Shown here in pieces: positions 29,262 to 38,990 of a DNA stretch of 64,000 bases (the first letter of the stretch is position 1; each line of letters starts with the position of its first letter). Source of the stretch: Alishewanella agri BL06. Lineage in GTDB: Bacteria; Pseudomonadota; Gammaproteobacteria; Enterobacterales; Alteromonadaceae. The stretch is taken from contig NZ_AKKU01000012.1 of the NCBI RefSeq assembly GCF_000272005.1, positions 124,001-188,000 on the forward strand, read 5' to 3'. Under the pieces are notes generated by a model, which searched no databases, was not told where the DNA came from, and saw only the letters and a list, made by a program, of their open reading frames with translations. The position numbers and the translations under genes are program-made.

Positions 29262-30497
29262 ATGCGCTTAGCGAAACTGGCCTCTCTGGTCTCCGCCCTC
29301 TTGCTCAGTGGTACTCTCAGTGGTACTGCCCTGGCACAAAGCAAAGTCGTGACCGAAGCGGAAGCCCGGGCTTTACATCAGCAAATTCTGACTATTGATA
29401 CCCATGTCGATATCGGCCGTGGCTATGCGACGCACCTGCTCGATCCGGGTGGCTTTACCAAAGCCCAGGTCGATCTGCCCAAGATGCGTGCCGGCGGCCT
29501 TGATGCCGTGTTTCTGATCGTTTATGTGGGTCAGGGAGCCCTGACCCCGGAGGCTTATCAGCAAGCTGCCGCCACCGCCGAGAATAGCTATCAGGCCATA
29601 ATGCGGATGATCCGTGCTTATCCGGAGCAGGTTGGGCTGGCGAAAACGGCAGCCGAAGTTGAAGCCCTGCATGCAGTCGGCAAACGCATTGTGCTGCTGG
29701 GGATGGAGAATGCTTATCCGCTCGGCGACAGTGTCAAAGAGGTCGCGAAATGGGCTGAGCGTGGCATTCGTTATGTGAGTTTTACCCATATCGGTCATAA
29801 CCAATTTTCGGGCAGTTCAAATCCGCGTAGCGACCTAAATGACGCTGAGCAGGATCCGGGGTTATCGGCGCTGGGCCGGCAACTCGTCGCCGAACTAAAC
29901 CGCTATGGCATTCTGATTGATGTGTCGCATATGGGTAAAAAGTCGATGCTCGAAGCCATTAAGCTGTCAAAGGCACCCGTTATCGCGTCGCATTCCGGCG
30001 CCATGTCGGTGCACGCTAACCTACGTAATCTTGATGACGAACAGCTTGATGCGATTAAAGCCAATGGCGGTGTTGCGCAGATGGTTGCCTTTCGCAGCTA
30101 TGTAGCCGAGCTCGATCCGGGGCTCAATGCTGAAATTAGCAAATTGCGTGAAAAATACCTGCCAAACGGCTGGGCTAATGCCAACGAACAGGACCGCAAT
30201 AGCTACGATACCGAACTGGCCAGCCTGCGTAAGCAGTTCCCGGATGTCACTGTCGCGCAGTTTGTCGATCATATTGACTATAGTGTGCAGCGCCTCGGCA
30301 TCGAACATGTTGGCATTGCCTCGGATTTTGATGGCGGTGGCGGTGTCCAGGGCTGGGAAGATGCCAGCGAAACGCTGAATGTGACCTGGGAGCTGATGCG
30401 CCGTGGCTATACCAAAGCACAAATCGAAGCGCTCTGGGGTGGCAATGTGTTGCGGATCTTACGTCAGGCCGAGCAGGTTGCCGCAAAACGTCAATAG
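29262..30497 (+). CDS. Secreted dipeptidase, peptidase family M19
   Basis: Zinc dipeptidase of the membrane/renal dipeptidase family. A signal peptide MRLAKLASLVSALLLSGTLSG ending ALA-QS points to export. Metal-site motifs: TIDTHVDI near residue 47 (HxD), GMENAYPL near 148 (Glu), DVSHMG near 225 and ASHSG near 245; SDFDGGGG near 350 holds a conserved Asp. The 411 aa length is standard. It is a single gene between BenE and the terminator shared with rpoS. Confidence 0.92.
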   Translation: MRLAKLASLVSALLLSGTLSGTALAQSKVVTEAEARALHQQILTIDTHVDIGRGYATHLLDPGGFTKAQVDLPKMRAGGLDAVFLIVYVGQGALTPEAYQQAAATAENSYQAIMRMIRAYPEQVGLAKTAAEVEALHAVGKRIVLLGMENAYPLGDSVKEVAKWAERGIRYVSFTHIGHNQFSGSSNPRSDLNDAEQDPGLSALGRQLVAELNRYGILIDVSHMGKKSMLEAIKLSKAPVIASHSGAMSVHANLRNLDDEQLDAIKANGGVAQMVAFRSYVAELDPGLNAEISKLREKYLPNGWANANEQDRNSYDTELASLRKQFPDVTVAQFVDHIDYSVQRLGIEHVGIASDFDGGGGVQGWEDASETLNVTWELMRRGYTKAQIEALWGGNVLRILRQAEQVAAKRQ

Positions 30498-30530
30498 TAG
30501 CGCGGTCCTGCGGGATGTGTTAATAAACGG

Positions 30531-30553
30531 AAACGCCCCTACCAGGGGCGTTT
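30531..30553. terminator. Bidirectional terminator between the dipeptidase gene and rpoS
   Basis: AAACGCCCCT-ACC-AGGGGCGTTT: a 10-bp stem flanked by A and T, able to work on both strands. Confidence 0.88.
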
Positions 30554-30574
30554 TGTTATTCGTGGAATAAGTGC

Positions 30575-31564
30575 TTATTCCTGAAACAGCGTCTCGATAT
30601 TTAACCCCTGGTGGGTGACGATTTCCCGCAACCGACGCAGCGCCTCAACCTGAATTTGCCGCACCCGCTCCCGGGTCAGGCCAATTTCATGCCCCACATC
30701 TTCCAAAGTCGAGGGTTCATAGCCCAGCAAGCCAAAGCGTCGTGCCAGTACTTCGCGCTGTTTTGGGTTTAACTCCTGCAACCAGATCACCAAATGCTGA
30801 CGGATATCCTGGTCCTGTAATTCCAGCTCGGGCCCCAGTTCCTTTTCATCGGCCAGTACATCCAGCAACTGTTTTTCGGAGGCACCGGCAACCGGCGTAT
30901 CGACTGAAGTGATTTTTTCATTTAACTTCAGCATCTTCCGTACTTCTTCTACCGGCTTATCCAGCGCTGCTGCGATTTCTTCCGGCGTCGGTTCGTGATC
31001 CAGCTTTTGTGATAATTCGCGGGCAGCGCGCAGATAAATATTGAGCTCTTTCACTACATGAATAGGTAAGCGGATGGTACGTGTTTGGTTCATTATCGCG
31101 CGTTCGATGGTCTGGCGGATCCACCAGGTGGCGTAAGTCGAAAACCGAAAACCGCGCTCGGGGTCGAATTTTTCTACCGCGCGGATTAAGCCAAGGTTGC
31201 CTTCTTCAATCAGATCCAACAAGGCTAAACCACGGTTGATATAGCGACGGGCAATTTTCACCACCAGCCGCAGGTTGCTTTCAATCATCCGCTTTCTGGC
31301 GGCCTGATCGCCCTTTAAGGCCAAGCGGGCAAAGTAGACTTCTTCTTCGGCACTTAACAGTGGCGAGAAGCCGATTTCACCGAGGTAAATTTGCGTGGCA
31401 TCCAGCGTTTTCTGGCTGTCATCCCGCACGAAGATTTCATCACTTACCGTCTCATCGGCCGAGAGCTCCAGCAATTCCGGGTCCAGATCCTCATCAACCA
31501 GCAGCGCATCGTCTGCTAACTCGTCTTCTTTGAAGTCTGTCAGATCATTGTCTTTTGTCGTCAT
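30575..31564 (-). CDS. rpoS: Stationary-phase sigma factor RpoS
   Basis: Sigma factor for stationary phase and general stress. Region 1.2 is [21 protein letters not shown]; region 2 is [30 protein letters not shown] with [17 protein letters not shown]; region 3 is VDTPV onward; region 4 is [30 protein letters not shown]. The acidic N terminus is usual. The start at 31564 (MTTKDND) is preferred since GGGGAGA stands six bases before it, while it directly abuts the ATG at 31570. It lies downstream of nlpD; in relatives the rpoS promoter lies within nlpD. Confidence 0.97.
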   Translation of the reverse strand: MTTKDNDLTDFKEDELADDALLVDEDLDPELLELSADETVSDEIFVRDDSQKTLDATQIYLGEIGFSPLLSAEEEVYFARLALKGDQAARKRMIESNLRLVVKIARRYINRGLALLDLIEEGNLGLIRAVEKFDPERGFRFSTYATWWIRQTIERAIMNQTRTIRLPIHVVKELNIYLRAARELSQKLDHEPTPEEIAAALDKPVEEVRKMLKLNEKITSVDTPVAGASEKQLLDVLADEKELGPELELQDQDIRQHLVIWLQELNPKQREVLARRFGLLGYEPSTLEDVGHEIGLTRERVRQIQVEALRRLREIVTHQGLNIETLFQE

Positions 31565-31655
31565 ATCCATTCTCCCCGTACCTAAGGCGCTCTAACCGAG
31601 CATGGGCGCATCCCAGCCTGCTGTTACCATTATTATTATTTTAATTTTTTGTGTA

Positions 31656-32510
31656 TTATTTAGGCAAATAACGTAACGGGTCAACTGATTTTCCACGAAA
31701 ACGAATTTCAAAATGCAAACGGGTAGATGCTGCATCTGTATCGCCCATCTCGGCAATCTGTTGCCCGGCTTTCACTTCCTGGCGCTCTTTGACCAATAAT
31801 CTTTTGTTGTGTGCATAAGCGCTTAAATAATCATCATTATGCTTAATAATGACCAGGTTGCCGTAGCCGCGAAGTGCACTGCCGGCATACACCACCTGGC
31901 CATCTGCCGCCGCGTTCACTCTGGTGCCATCGCGACCGCCGATCTGCACCCCTTTAATGCCATTTTCCGCAGTCGAAAAACGCGCCAGTATTTGCCCTCT
32001 CACCGGCCAGTGCCACCGCACTTTATTCATCGCCGCACTGACAGGGGCGTCAACTTGCTGGTTATTTGCTGATTGACCATAACCCTTTTGCTGATTAGCT
32101 GCAACTGATTTAGCTCGGTTCGGATTGCTGGTGCTCTGACCCGCGATCGCAGTACCTGAACGGGCTACAGGGTTACCTGCCGACGGCTGTAAACGAATAA
32201 TCTGCCCCGGATAAATGGTGTATGGTGGGCGGATATTATTGCGACTGGCCAGAGCCCGATAATCCTGGCCGGCCCGAAATGCGATGGAGTACAGGGTATC
32301 GCCACCTTGTACGATATATTGATTACCGGTAAGTTCAGCTTGTCGCTGCGCAATTTGTTGTTTGCGTAATTCTAAGGTCGTAACCGGCGCTGGCGTCGAC
32401 TTACCGGCACACGCTGTCAACCATAACAGCGATAGCAAAAGCAGCAGCCGGCATGCTGCTGGGCCTGCCTGCTGCCATCCAGATGCGGTTAAAGTCGAGG
32501 CAACGATCAT
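31656..32510 (-). CDS. nlpD: Amidase activator lipoprotein NlpD
   Basis: Outer-membrane lipoprotein that activates septal amidases (AmiC in E. coli). A signal with lipobox LTAC places the lipid Cys near residue 34. A LysM domain follows (YIVQGGDTLYSIAFRAGQDYRALA), then a linker, then an M23-like domain. That domain lacks the first zinc motif (IGGRDGTRV where HxxxD is expected), so it is degenerate, as in known NlpD. The ATG follows the stop of the DUF368 gene directly with AAGGAG just upstream. Confidence 0.93.
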   Translation of the reverse strand: MIVASTLTASGWQQAGPAACRLLLLLSLLWLTACAGKSTPAPVTTLELRKQQIAQRQAELTGNQYIVQGGDTLYSIAFRAGQDYRALASRNNIRPPYTIYPGQIIRLQPSAGNPVARSGTAIAGQSTSNPNRAKSVAANQQKGYGQSANNQQVDAPVSAAMNKVRWHWPVRGQILARFSTAENGIKGVQIGGRDGTRVNAAADGQVVYAGSALRGYGNLVIIKHNDDYLSAYAHNKRLLVKERQEVKAGQQIAEMGDTDAASTRLHFEIRFRGKSVDPLRYLPK

Positions 32511-33425
32511 CTACTCCTTGCGACTGATGGTCGCAGCGGCTTCCGGTGTTGCAGCGGAGCCACCCAGCAGTTTCTCAAGATTTAGTAACGCCAGCATAAC
32601 GAAAATAGCGACCAGAAAACAGCCAATCGCTAGCAGTAAATCGTGTTGGCCAAACTGGGCGGCATAACTGCTCGGCGAATACATGGCACTGCCGGCTTGC
32701 CAGGGCCAGAGTCGGTAGGTTGCACCAACCACCACACCGGTTAGTAGGGCTAAGGTTGCATCATGATAATGTTTTAATAACCAATTCAAAAAACGGGAAA
32801 AGCTGAGCAAGCCAACGACACAGCCGGTCACAAACAACAACAGGATGCCAACTTGCAGTTCCCGTACCGCCAGGATAACCGGCGCATACATACCGCTAAT
32901 CAGCAAAATAAAACTGCCGGAAATCCCTGGCAAAATCATGGCACAAATCGCAATAGCACCGGCAACAAAAAACATCCAGGTTGCCGGAGTAAAACTCACG
33001 GGTGCCAACATCCCGACCAGCAGTGCCAGCACAATGCCAACGCTAAATAACAGTGCGCGTAACGCAGACCAGCGCACTGCCCGCAGCAGTAAGGGCAAAG
33101 CGGCAAGAATCAAGCCATTAAAAAAGGCCCATAAGGGGACAGGACGGTGCTCGAGCAACCAGCTAATCACGGTCGCTAATGAAAAAATACTGACCAGCAC
33201 CCCACCGAATAAGCAAAGTAAAAAAGTGCCATCTATGTGTCGCCAGCATGCCCGCCACTGACCACGCAGTAACAATTGTAATGCTGTCAGGTTTACCGAA
33301 CTGATCGCCCCCAGTAAACGTTCATAGATACCGAGGATAAAGGCCAGAGTGCCGCCGGAAACGCCGGGCACCACATCCGCAGCCCCCATCGCCATCCCTT
33401 TAATAATCCATTGTAAATACTGCAT
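32511..33425 (-). CDS. popT: DUF368 membrane protein, PopT-type undecaprenyl-phosphate translocase
   Basis: Inner-membrane protein with about eight to nine hydrophobic segments. The DUF368 signature GAADVVPGVSGGTLAFILGIYERL is at the N terminus and a related MILPGISGSFILLISGMY is in the middle, consistent with two inverted halves. DUF368 proteins have been identified as undecaprenyl-phosphate recyclers (PopT), which supports wall and envelope synthesis; the function here is by family. It lies between pcm and nlpD, with nlpD starting immediately after its stop, so they are likely cotranscribed. Confidence 0.88.
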   Translation of the reverse strand: MQYLQWIIKGMAMGAADVVPGVSGGTLAFILGIYERLLGAISSVNLTALQLLLRGQWRACWRHIDGTFLLCLFGGVLVSIFSLATVISWLLEHRPVPLWAFFNGLILAALPLLLRAVRWSALRALLFSVGIVLALLVGMLAPVSFTPATWMFFVAGAIAICAMILPGISGSFILLISGMYAPVILAVRELQVGILLLFVTGCVVGLLSFSRFLNWLLKHYHDATLALLTGVVVGATYRLWPWQAGSAMYSPSSYAAQFGQHDLLLAIGCFLVAIFVMLALLNLEKLLGGSAATPEAAATISRKE

Positions 33426-33443
33426 GTTAGCCCTAACCTAGTT

Positions 33444-34082
33444 TTATGCTAATTCGCCTGGTACTAAAGGTACAAAGCGCACTGTTTCAATATCCTGGCT
33501 TTGAAACTCATCACCATGCCGCTGGTAGACTCGCAACACTTGCTGCTCACTACCGACCGGAATCACCAAACGGCCGCCGTCGGTCAGCTGTTGTAGCAAA
33601 GCCTGCGGTACTTCCACCGGTGCCGCGGTAACGATAATACTGTCAAACGGTCCCTTGCTTGGCCAACCTTGCCAGCCATCGCCATGTTTCATCGACACAT
33701 TATGCAAATCAAGTTGCTGTAAACGCCGCTTAGCCTGAAACTGCAGCGCTTTAATACGCTCTACCGAGCAGACATGAGTGAATAATCTGGCCAGAATGGC
33801 AGTTTGATAACCAGAGCCGGTACCAATTTCCAGCACCTTGCCAGAACTGCCGCCTTGCAACAACAACTCCGTCATCCGGGCAACTATATAAGGCTGCGAA
33901 ATCGTTTGCCCCTGGCCGATAGGCAAAGCGGTATTCTCATAGGCTTTATGCGCCAGCACCGGCTCAACAAATAAATGCCGCGGCGTTTGCGCCAGAGCAG
34001 CCAGTACACTGGCATCGCTGATGCCTTCCAGTTGCAGCTTTTGCGCCAGTACCTGAGCGCTACGCATCGTTACCACCGCCAT
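33444..34082 (-). CDS. pcm: Protein-L-isoaspartate O-methyltransferase
   Basis: Repairs isoaspartyl damage in ageing proteins using SAM. The SAM-binding motif is [15 protein letters not shown] near residue 80; TPRHLFVEP, the [19 protein letters not shown] substrate region and the RLVIPVG motif are all present. The frame runs upstream to 34214 inside surE; the start at 34082 ([10 protein letters not shown]), one base past the surE stop, gives the usual 212 aa. An ATG five codons later is also possible. It is grouped with surE, nlpD and rpoS as in E. coli. Confidence 0.94.
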   Translation of the reverse strand: MAVVTMRSAQVLAQKLQLEGISDASVLAALAQTPRHLFVEPVLAHKAYENTALPIGQGQTISQPYIVARMTELLLQGGSSGKVLEIGTGSGYQTAILARLFTHVCSVERIKALQFQAKRRLQQLDLHNVSMKHGDGWQGWPSKGPFDSIIVTAAPVEVPQALLQQLTDGGRLVIPVGSEQQVLRVYQRHGDEFQSQDIETVRFVPLVPGELA

Positions 34083-34083
34083 C

Positions 34084-34836
34084 TTACAGTCTGATCCCAT
34101 TAAGCCAATTGGCCAGAGTTTCCATGCTCTTATACGCCGACATATCAACATGCAGTGGCGTAATAGAGGCATAACCATTGGCAATGGCATAAAAATCCGT
34201 ACCCTCACCGGCATCCAGCTCCGGGCCCAGGGACCCGTACCAGTATATCTTCCGTCCCCAGGGATCAGTAGTGCTGGTCATGGTCTCAGCTTTATGACGT
34301 CGTCCCAGCCGGGTCACCTGAATACCTTTCAGTTCACTTAACGGAATAGCCGGCACATTAATATTTAAGATCTGATCTGCAGGTAGTGGATGCGACTTTA
34401 GTTTTTGAATCACCTGCACAGTAACATGAGCGGCGGTAGCGAAATGCTGTTCATCGCGTCCGGCCAGTGACACCGCAATCGCAGGTAAGCCCAGGTGCCG
34501 CCCCTCGGTCGCTGCAGCCACCGTACCGGAGTAGAGCACATCATCGCCGAGATTAGCGCCATGGTTAATACCCGCTACCACTAAATCCGGCGTAAAATCC
34601 AGCAGCTGACTGATCGCCAGATGCACGCAATCCGTTGGCGTGCCATTGACTGCGATAAAACCGTTTTCCAACAGCTGGGTTCGCAGTGGATTAAGTAACG
34701 TCAGTGAGTTGGAAGCACCACTGCAATTACGATCCGGCCCCACTGTGGTCACCTCTGCAATCGCCATCAAGGCTTGCTGCAACACCTGGATCCCCTTGGC
34801 ATTAACGCCATCATCATTACTTAACAAAATTCGCAT
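34084..34836 (-). CDS. surE: 5'/3'-nucleotidase SurE
   Basis: Metal-dependent phosphatase for nucleoside monophosphates, linked to stationary-phase survival. The metal-binding start [16 protein letters not shown] is canonical; the [13 protein letters not shown] and [23 protein letters not shown] motifs follow. The 250 aa length is normal. Its ATG directly follows the truD stop (TAGATG), so translation is coupled within the ftsB-to-rpoS block. Confidence 0.97.
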   Translation of the reverse strand: MRILLSNDDGVNAKGIQVLQQALMAIAEVTTVGPDRNCSGASNSLTLLNPLRTQLLENGFIAVNGTPTDCVHLAISQLLDFTPDLVVAGINHGANLGDDVLYSGTVAAATEGRHLGLPAIAVSLAGRDEQHFATAAHVTVQVIQKLKSHPLPADQILNINVPAIPLSELKGIQVTRLGRRHKAETMTSTTDPWGRKIYWYGSLGPELDAGEGTDFYAIANGYASITPLHVDMSAYKSMETLANWLNGIRL

Positions 34837-35889
34837 CTAACACTCCATTTGCGCGATATCGCGTGCAGCATCCCGATAATTCACCAGCTCCCGCAAAACA
34901 CTGGTCGCAAAGCAACCCGCTGGCAGTGCAAAACTCAGCTGCACGGTATCACCGTCAGTTGCAACGGTCAGTTGTTCTGGCAGCAGTCGCATGCTGCGGC
35001 GCCCGGCTTGCACTCTGAGCAGCTGCAACGCCTGTTGCCAGCTCTGCCACGGCTGCAGCACCCGCTGTTCAAAAGCAGCGGCCTCGGCTTGCACCATCTC
35101 CTTGCCTAAGCCTACCAAAGGCGCCGTTAAATGGATATCCCGCCCGGCGAGACGTTGTTGTAGTTCAGGCGTCACCGTATCCAGCGTAAAGATCGAACCG
35201 GAACCATTCAACTGCACGACATCACCGCTTAGCAGCTGATCAAATAACTGCTCGCTGATCCGGGCCGCTATCACCTGATTAAACAAAAAAGACCGGCTGG
35301 CAGATAACGCCAGACCACGAATCTGTCGATCCGGGATACTTTCACCGCCAAATAAGCGCTCGGCTAATACCAGATTACCGCCGTTGATACCAAAGCGTTG
35401 CTCACCATAATAATTCGGTACCCCCTGCGCCAGCAAAGGCACCCTGTCCAGTAAAGCCGAAAGCTCAGTCACCCGGCGTAGTCTGAGCGTAAAATGATTC
35501 CGCTTTAAGGCCCCTAACCGTAACTTACGGTAATGCCGCACCACCTGTAAAATCTGCGCCCCTTCCAACTGCCAACTTTGCCAGTCCAGGGCTTGTTTAA
35601 TCGGCCATTTAAAGCAAAACCATTGCCGGGTGACGGCATGCCGATCTTTTAAGCCGGCATAGCTGATATCCCGCACTCTTAACCCCGTTAAACGCGCGAG
35701 CTCGCGGGCGATAAACTGGGTATTCTGTCCGGTCTTCTCGATTTGCAGTAACAGGTGTTCACCGCTGCCACTGGGTTCGAAATTCAGCTGTTCATCAACC
35801 TGAAAATCAGCCGCTTGCACCCGGATCTCGGCCGTGGCTAGTGGTTTACCATACAGGTAAGCCAGCTCAGGAACCGTTACTCCCGACAC
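34837..35889 (-). CDS. truD: tRNA pseudouridine(13) synthase
   Basis: Makes pseudouridine at position 13 of tRNA-Glu. The catalytic Asp is in [17 protein letters not shown] near residue 80; the fold's NYYGEQRFG motif is near 157 and the insertion domain follows. The 350 aa length matches the family. It overlaps the ispF 3' end by 13 bases and touches surE. Confidence 0.96.
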   Translation of the reverse strand: MSGVTVPELAYLYGKPLATAEIRVQAADFQVDEQLNFEPSGSGEHLLLQIEKTGQNTQFIARELARLTGLRVRDISYAGLKDRHAVTRQWFCFKWPIKQALDWQSWQLEGAQILQVVRHYRKLRLGALKRNHFTLRLRRVTELSALLDRVPLLAQGVPNYYGEQRFGINGGNLVLAERLFGGESIPDRQIRGLALSASRSFLFNQVIAARISEQLFDQLLSGDVVQLNGSGSIFTLDTVTPELQQRLAGRDIHLTAPLVGLGKEMVQAEAAAFEQRVLQPWQSWQQALQLLRVQAGRRSMRLLPEQLTVATDGDTVQLSFALPAGCFATSVLRELVNYRDAARDIAQMEC

Positions 35890-36356
35890 AGCAACACCAC
35901 GGCTTCAGCAGCGATACCTTCTTTGCGACCGACAAAGCCCAGTTTTTCCGTGGTGGTCGCCTTGACGTTAACCTGGCTCACCTCACATTGTAAGTCGGCA
36001 GCAATCAGTTGTCGCATTGCCAGAATATGCGGTGCCAGCTTCGGCGCCTGCGCCATCACGGTCAAATCCAGGTTACCGATGCGATAACCGCGCTGCTGTA
36101 CCTCAGTAAAGACCCGTCGCAATAGAATTCGGCTATCGATACCTTTAAAGGCGGCATCGGTGTCTGGAAAATGATGGCCAATATCACCCAGCGCCAATGC
36201 ACCGAGTAAGGCATCAGCCAGGGCATGTAATACCACATCACCATCCGAATGCGCGACTAAGCCCTGTGGGTAATCGATTTTTACACCACCCAGGGTCACC
36301 GGGCCATCCCCACCAAACGCATGCACATCAAAACCATGGCCAATTCGGATAGTCAT
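35877..36356 (-). CDS. ispF: 2-C-methyl-D-erythritol 2,4-cyclodiphosphate synthase
   Basis: MEP isoprenoid pathway enzyme acting after IspD and IspE. Zinc ligands lie in [10 protein letters not shown] at the N terminus and [18 protein letters not shown] near residue 42; the Thr-rich [13 protein letters not shown] motif is near 133. The 159 aa length is standard. It joins ispD through a TAATG overlap. Confidence 0.97.
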   Translation of the reverse strand: MTIRIGHGFDVHAFGGDGPVTLGGVKIDYPQGLVAHSDGDVVLHALADALLGALALGDIGHHFPDTDAAFKGIDSRILLRRVFTEVQQRGYRIGNLDLTVMAQAPKLAPHILAMRQLIAADLQCEVSQVNVKATTTEKLGFVGRKEGIAAEAVVLLCRE

Positions 36357-37048
36357 TAACGATTTTGCTCCAGATAAAAAGCGGCCAGTTGCAAATCAGC
36401 TGGCCGGGTAATTTTCAAATTGTCACTGTGGCCTTCAACCAATAACACCGACTGCTGTGCCCACTCCATCGCCGAGGCTTCATCGGTTACGGCGACACCT
36501 GCCGCCAGCGCACCGCCAATCGCAGCAGTTAACAGCGCGGTTGGGAAAAACTGCGGTGTTAGTGCGTGCCAGAGATCCGTGCGATCGACAGTATGTTGTA
36601 CCTGTTGCTGCCCCCGCTTCATCGTGTCCCGTACTGGTGTTGCCAGTATTCCGCCATGGCCGGCAGCCAGGCAGCGCTCAATTAGCAGTTGGATATCGGC
36701 CCGGCGTACCAACGGACGTGCGGCGTCATGCACCAGCACCCAGGGATAACGTACAGCATCGATATGTTGCAGCGCATTAAGTACTGAATGCACCCGCTCA
36801 GCCCCGCCTTCTACCCGGATAATCCGCGGGTCGGTTAAACCTGTTGCAGCGAAATAAGGATCGTCGGCACTCAGTGCCAGATAAAGTTGGCCAACACTTT
36901 CCAGACTTAATAGCGGCTGGACGCTATGTTCCAGTACTGTTTTACCATGTAAGCGTAAGTATTGTTTGGGTTTGTCAGCCTGCATCCGCTGGCCGACACC
37001 TGCGGCGGGGATCACTGCTGCTATCGCCGGGAAAGCCTGTACTGCCAT
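36356..37048 (-). CDS. ispD: 2-C-methyl-D-erythritol 4-phosphate cytidylyltransferase
   Basis: Transfers CMP to methylerythritol phosphate in the MEP pathway. The nucleotide-binding motif [18 protein letters not shown] is at the N terminus; [11 protein letters not shown] near residue 105 and [10 protein letters not shown] near 185 are present. The 230 aa length is normal. It overlaps the ftsB stop (TAATG) and the ispF start (TAATG). Confidence 0.97.
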   Translation of the reverse strand: MAVQAFPAIAAVIPAAGVGQRMQADKPKQYLRLHGKTVLEHSVQPLLSLESVGQLYLALSADDPYFAATGLTDPRIIRVEGGAERVHSVLNALQHIDAVRYPWVLVHDAARPLVRRADIQLLIERCLAAGHGGILATPVRDTMKRGQQQVQHTVDRTDLWHALTPQFFPTALLTAAIGGALAAGVAVTDEASAMEWAQQSVLLVEGHSDNLKITRPADLQLAAFYLEQNR

Positions 37049-37326
37049 TAAGGGTCCTGTGGAATTATCCGGAAAAACACTTCATCTTCGGCGATCAGAC
37101 CAAGTTCATTGCGCGCCCGTTCTTCAATCGCTTCCAATCCTTGTCGTAAGTCATTGACGTCAGCCAGTAACATCCGGTTGCGCTTAATCAATTCCTGATT
37201 ACTGGCCTGCTGGGTGGCGATTTCATCCTGCTGTCGCAAATAATCGGTAATACTCAGCTGGCCGAACCAGAGCCGGTATTGTAGTGCTGCCAGCAGCAAC
37301 AATAGAAACAGAATAAGTATTCTCAT
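37048..37326 (-). CDS. ftsB: Cell division protein FtsB
   Basis: Bitopic septal protein forming the FtsQLB complex that activates septal wall synthesis. An N-terminal membrane helix (ILILFLLLLLAALQYRLWF) is followed by a periplasmic coiled coil (DEIATQQASNQELIKRNRMLLADVNDL, beyond the membrane) and the conserved EERARNELGLI segment. The 92 aa length is normal. It is first in the long minus-strand block to rpoS. Confidence 0.95.
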   Translation of the reverse strand: MRILILFLLLLLAALQYRLWFGQLSITDYLRQQDEIATQQASNQELIKRNRMLLADVNDLRQGLEAIEERARNELGLIAEDEVFFRIIPQDP

Positions 37327-37386
37327 GCGTCAGTTCTTTGCTTGGTCTGTGGCTATTATGCCGCCTGTCAGGGCGACTGCAAAGCC

Positions 37387-38037
37387 TTATATCTTGTTAC
37401 TGTGTGGTCGGGCGAAGTTACGCCAGTTCAGGCGGCTGGCTAATAATAACTCGCGCAGCGTCAGCAATCGCGGCTCGGTTTTGCGGCGATTCAGCCACTG
37501 GTGGCCACAACAGGCGGCGGTCATCATGGTTTTATCCGGCTTGAGTAAAAAACAGTGGCTATTTTCCGCTTGCAGCGGCATACCACTGTAACTAAACCAA
37601 CCTGACTGATTACAATGCAACCGCTGTTGTTCCGGATCGACTTCATCAACGCTATCCAGCCTAATCTGTTCCAGCGTTTTATCTTCGACATACACCGGCA
37701 CAATTAAGCCGGGCTTGGCGGCTTTATGGTAGAAACGGACTATCGGCTCAGCTTGCTGTTTATTCGCCGGACATTGACTTAACTGCCGGCCATACCAGGA
37801 GGCATTCTGACTATCCAGCTGTAGCTCGTGTTGGTATCGTACTATACTGCTGGCAGCCCGCCTGATATAGAAGGGTAAACTGGCCAGGCGCTTTGGTAAG
37901 CTGGCAAGCTCCGCCGGCGCAATTTGTGACAGCCGCAGCAATTCGCGCTCATATAAAGCGTTACAGAGTTCAGTATAAGTCTGGTTATCCGGACTTACTT
38001 GCCAAAAATGTGGCTGGGCATCGGGTGTCATGGTCAT
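37387..38037 (-). CDS. Uncharacterised cytoplasmic protein
   Basis: I do not recognise this protein. It is about 216 aa, without signal or membrane segments. Visible features are a basic helical stretch (LPKRLASLPFYIRRAASSIVRYQHEL), LHCNQSGWFSYSG near residue 145, a Cys-Cys-Gly-His cluster (TAACCGHQWL) near 180, and a basic tail (LLLASRLNWRNFARPH). The Cys/His spacing might bind metal, but this is a guess. The start at 38037 (MTMTPDAQ) is preferred over an upstream TTG. It follows the MaoC-like gene by 39 bases on the same strand and precedes ftsB by 60. Confidence 0.65.
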   Translation of the reverse strand: MTMTPDAQPHFWQVSPDNQTYTELCNALYERELLRLSQIAPAELASLPKRLASLPFYIRRAASSIVRYQHELQLDSQNASWYGRQLSQCPANKQQAEPIVRFYHKAAKPGLIVPVYVEDKTLEQIRLDSVDEVDPEQQRLHCNQSGWFSYSGMPLQAENSHCFLLKPDKTMMTAACCGHQWLNRRKTEPRLLTLRELLLASRLNWRNFARPHSNKI

Positions 38038-38076
38038 AGCTGCGATGTTAGCCAATCGCTCAATTTTTGTAAAAGC

Positions 38077-38925
38077 CTAAATCGGTAAAATATCGCCGCT
38101 AAGTACGGGTTTTTGCTGAGCGCCTTGCATTAACCGAAACGGCTGCTGACCATTATCCAATAGCGCGCTGGTCAGCTGCGCTTGTCCGGGCAGATAAAAT
38201 GGCCGGCTAAAATTGACATCAACCTGATATGCCTCGATTGTTGGCGCTAAGCGGGCCAGAATCAGCGCTTTCAGGTGCATGCCATGGGATAGTGCCGCTG
38301 GCAGTCCGAAACAGCGCGCACTTAGTGCACTTAGATGGATCGGATTTAAATCTCCCGACAGCCAGCCATAACGCCGGCTCAACGCTGGTGTCAGCCTCAG
38401 TTGCGCCAGCTCTGGTAAACTCAAAATTGGCTCTGCCGGCAATGCTGTCGGAATTGCCGCCGTGGTCGTGATAGGCGAAGTACGATATAAATACTCGGCC
38501 TGCTGTTGCCAGCAAAGTTCATTCTGCAGATAGGCAAGGGTATTAACGGTCAGGAGCACCCCTCTGGCATGGACCTGCGGCGTGTCAAGGGTCGCTTGCA
38601 GCTGCCACTTTGCCGTTGTTGGCAAAGGGCGCCATTGCCGGATCTGATTACGGATGTGTAATAATCCCATCGCCGGCAGAGGAAGTGCCGGATCAGTGAG
38701 TAACGACAGCTGTAGCGGAAAGCTCAGTATACTTAACCAGCACGGTGGTAACTGGTTTGCCGGCGCCAGCTGGCAAAGCTGACGGTAACGCAACAGCCGC
38801 TGTGGATTGCTTGCCAGCTCTGCCTGGCGCTGCAAGGGTGCCAATAGCAGCGCCTGCTCCGGACGCCCCGCCGGCCGCAACAAGGCCCGGCGATAACTTT
38901 GCCATAATGAAAGATTCTCAGACAC
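38077..38925 (-). CDS. MaoC-like hotdog-fold acyl dehydratase family protein
   Basis: The C-terminal half has the MaoC/hydratase pattern: YGWLSGDLNPIHLS (the catalytic Asp and His of the hydratase-2 motif D-x-N-P-x-H) near residue 190, followed by GLPAALSHGMHLKALIL. The N-terminal half looks like a second, degenerate hotdog domain. It is 282 aa, and Leu/Gln/Pro-rich like its neighbours. Such proteins hydrate enoyl-CoA or handle acyl thioesters; the substrate is unknown, and no fatty-acid genes are adjacent. Confidence 0.75.
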   Translation of the reverse strand: MSENLSLWQSYRRALLRPAGRPEQALLLAPLQRQAELASNPQRLLRYRQLCQLAPANQLPPCWLSILSFPLQLSLLTDPALPLPAMGLLHIRNQIRQWRPLPTTAKWQLQATLDTPQVHARGVLLTVNTLAYLQNELCWQQQAEYLYRTSPITTTAAIPTALPAEPILSLPELAQLRLTPALSRRYGWLSGDLNPIHLSALSARCFGLPAALSHGMHLKALILARLAPTIEAYQVDVNFSRPFYLPGQAQLTSALLDNGQQPFRLMQGAQQKPVLSGDILPI

Positions 38926-38990
38926 GATACTGGACGACTCCCACAGAAAAGGCTAGTTTAACGGCCTGAACCCTTTTTGCCAAAAGCTGC

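Noticed and set aside
31656-32000. NlpD as an active zinc endopeptidase
   Set aside because: The first metal motif is missing, so it is an activator, not an enzyme.
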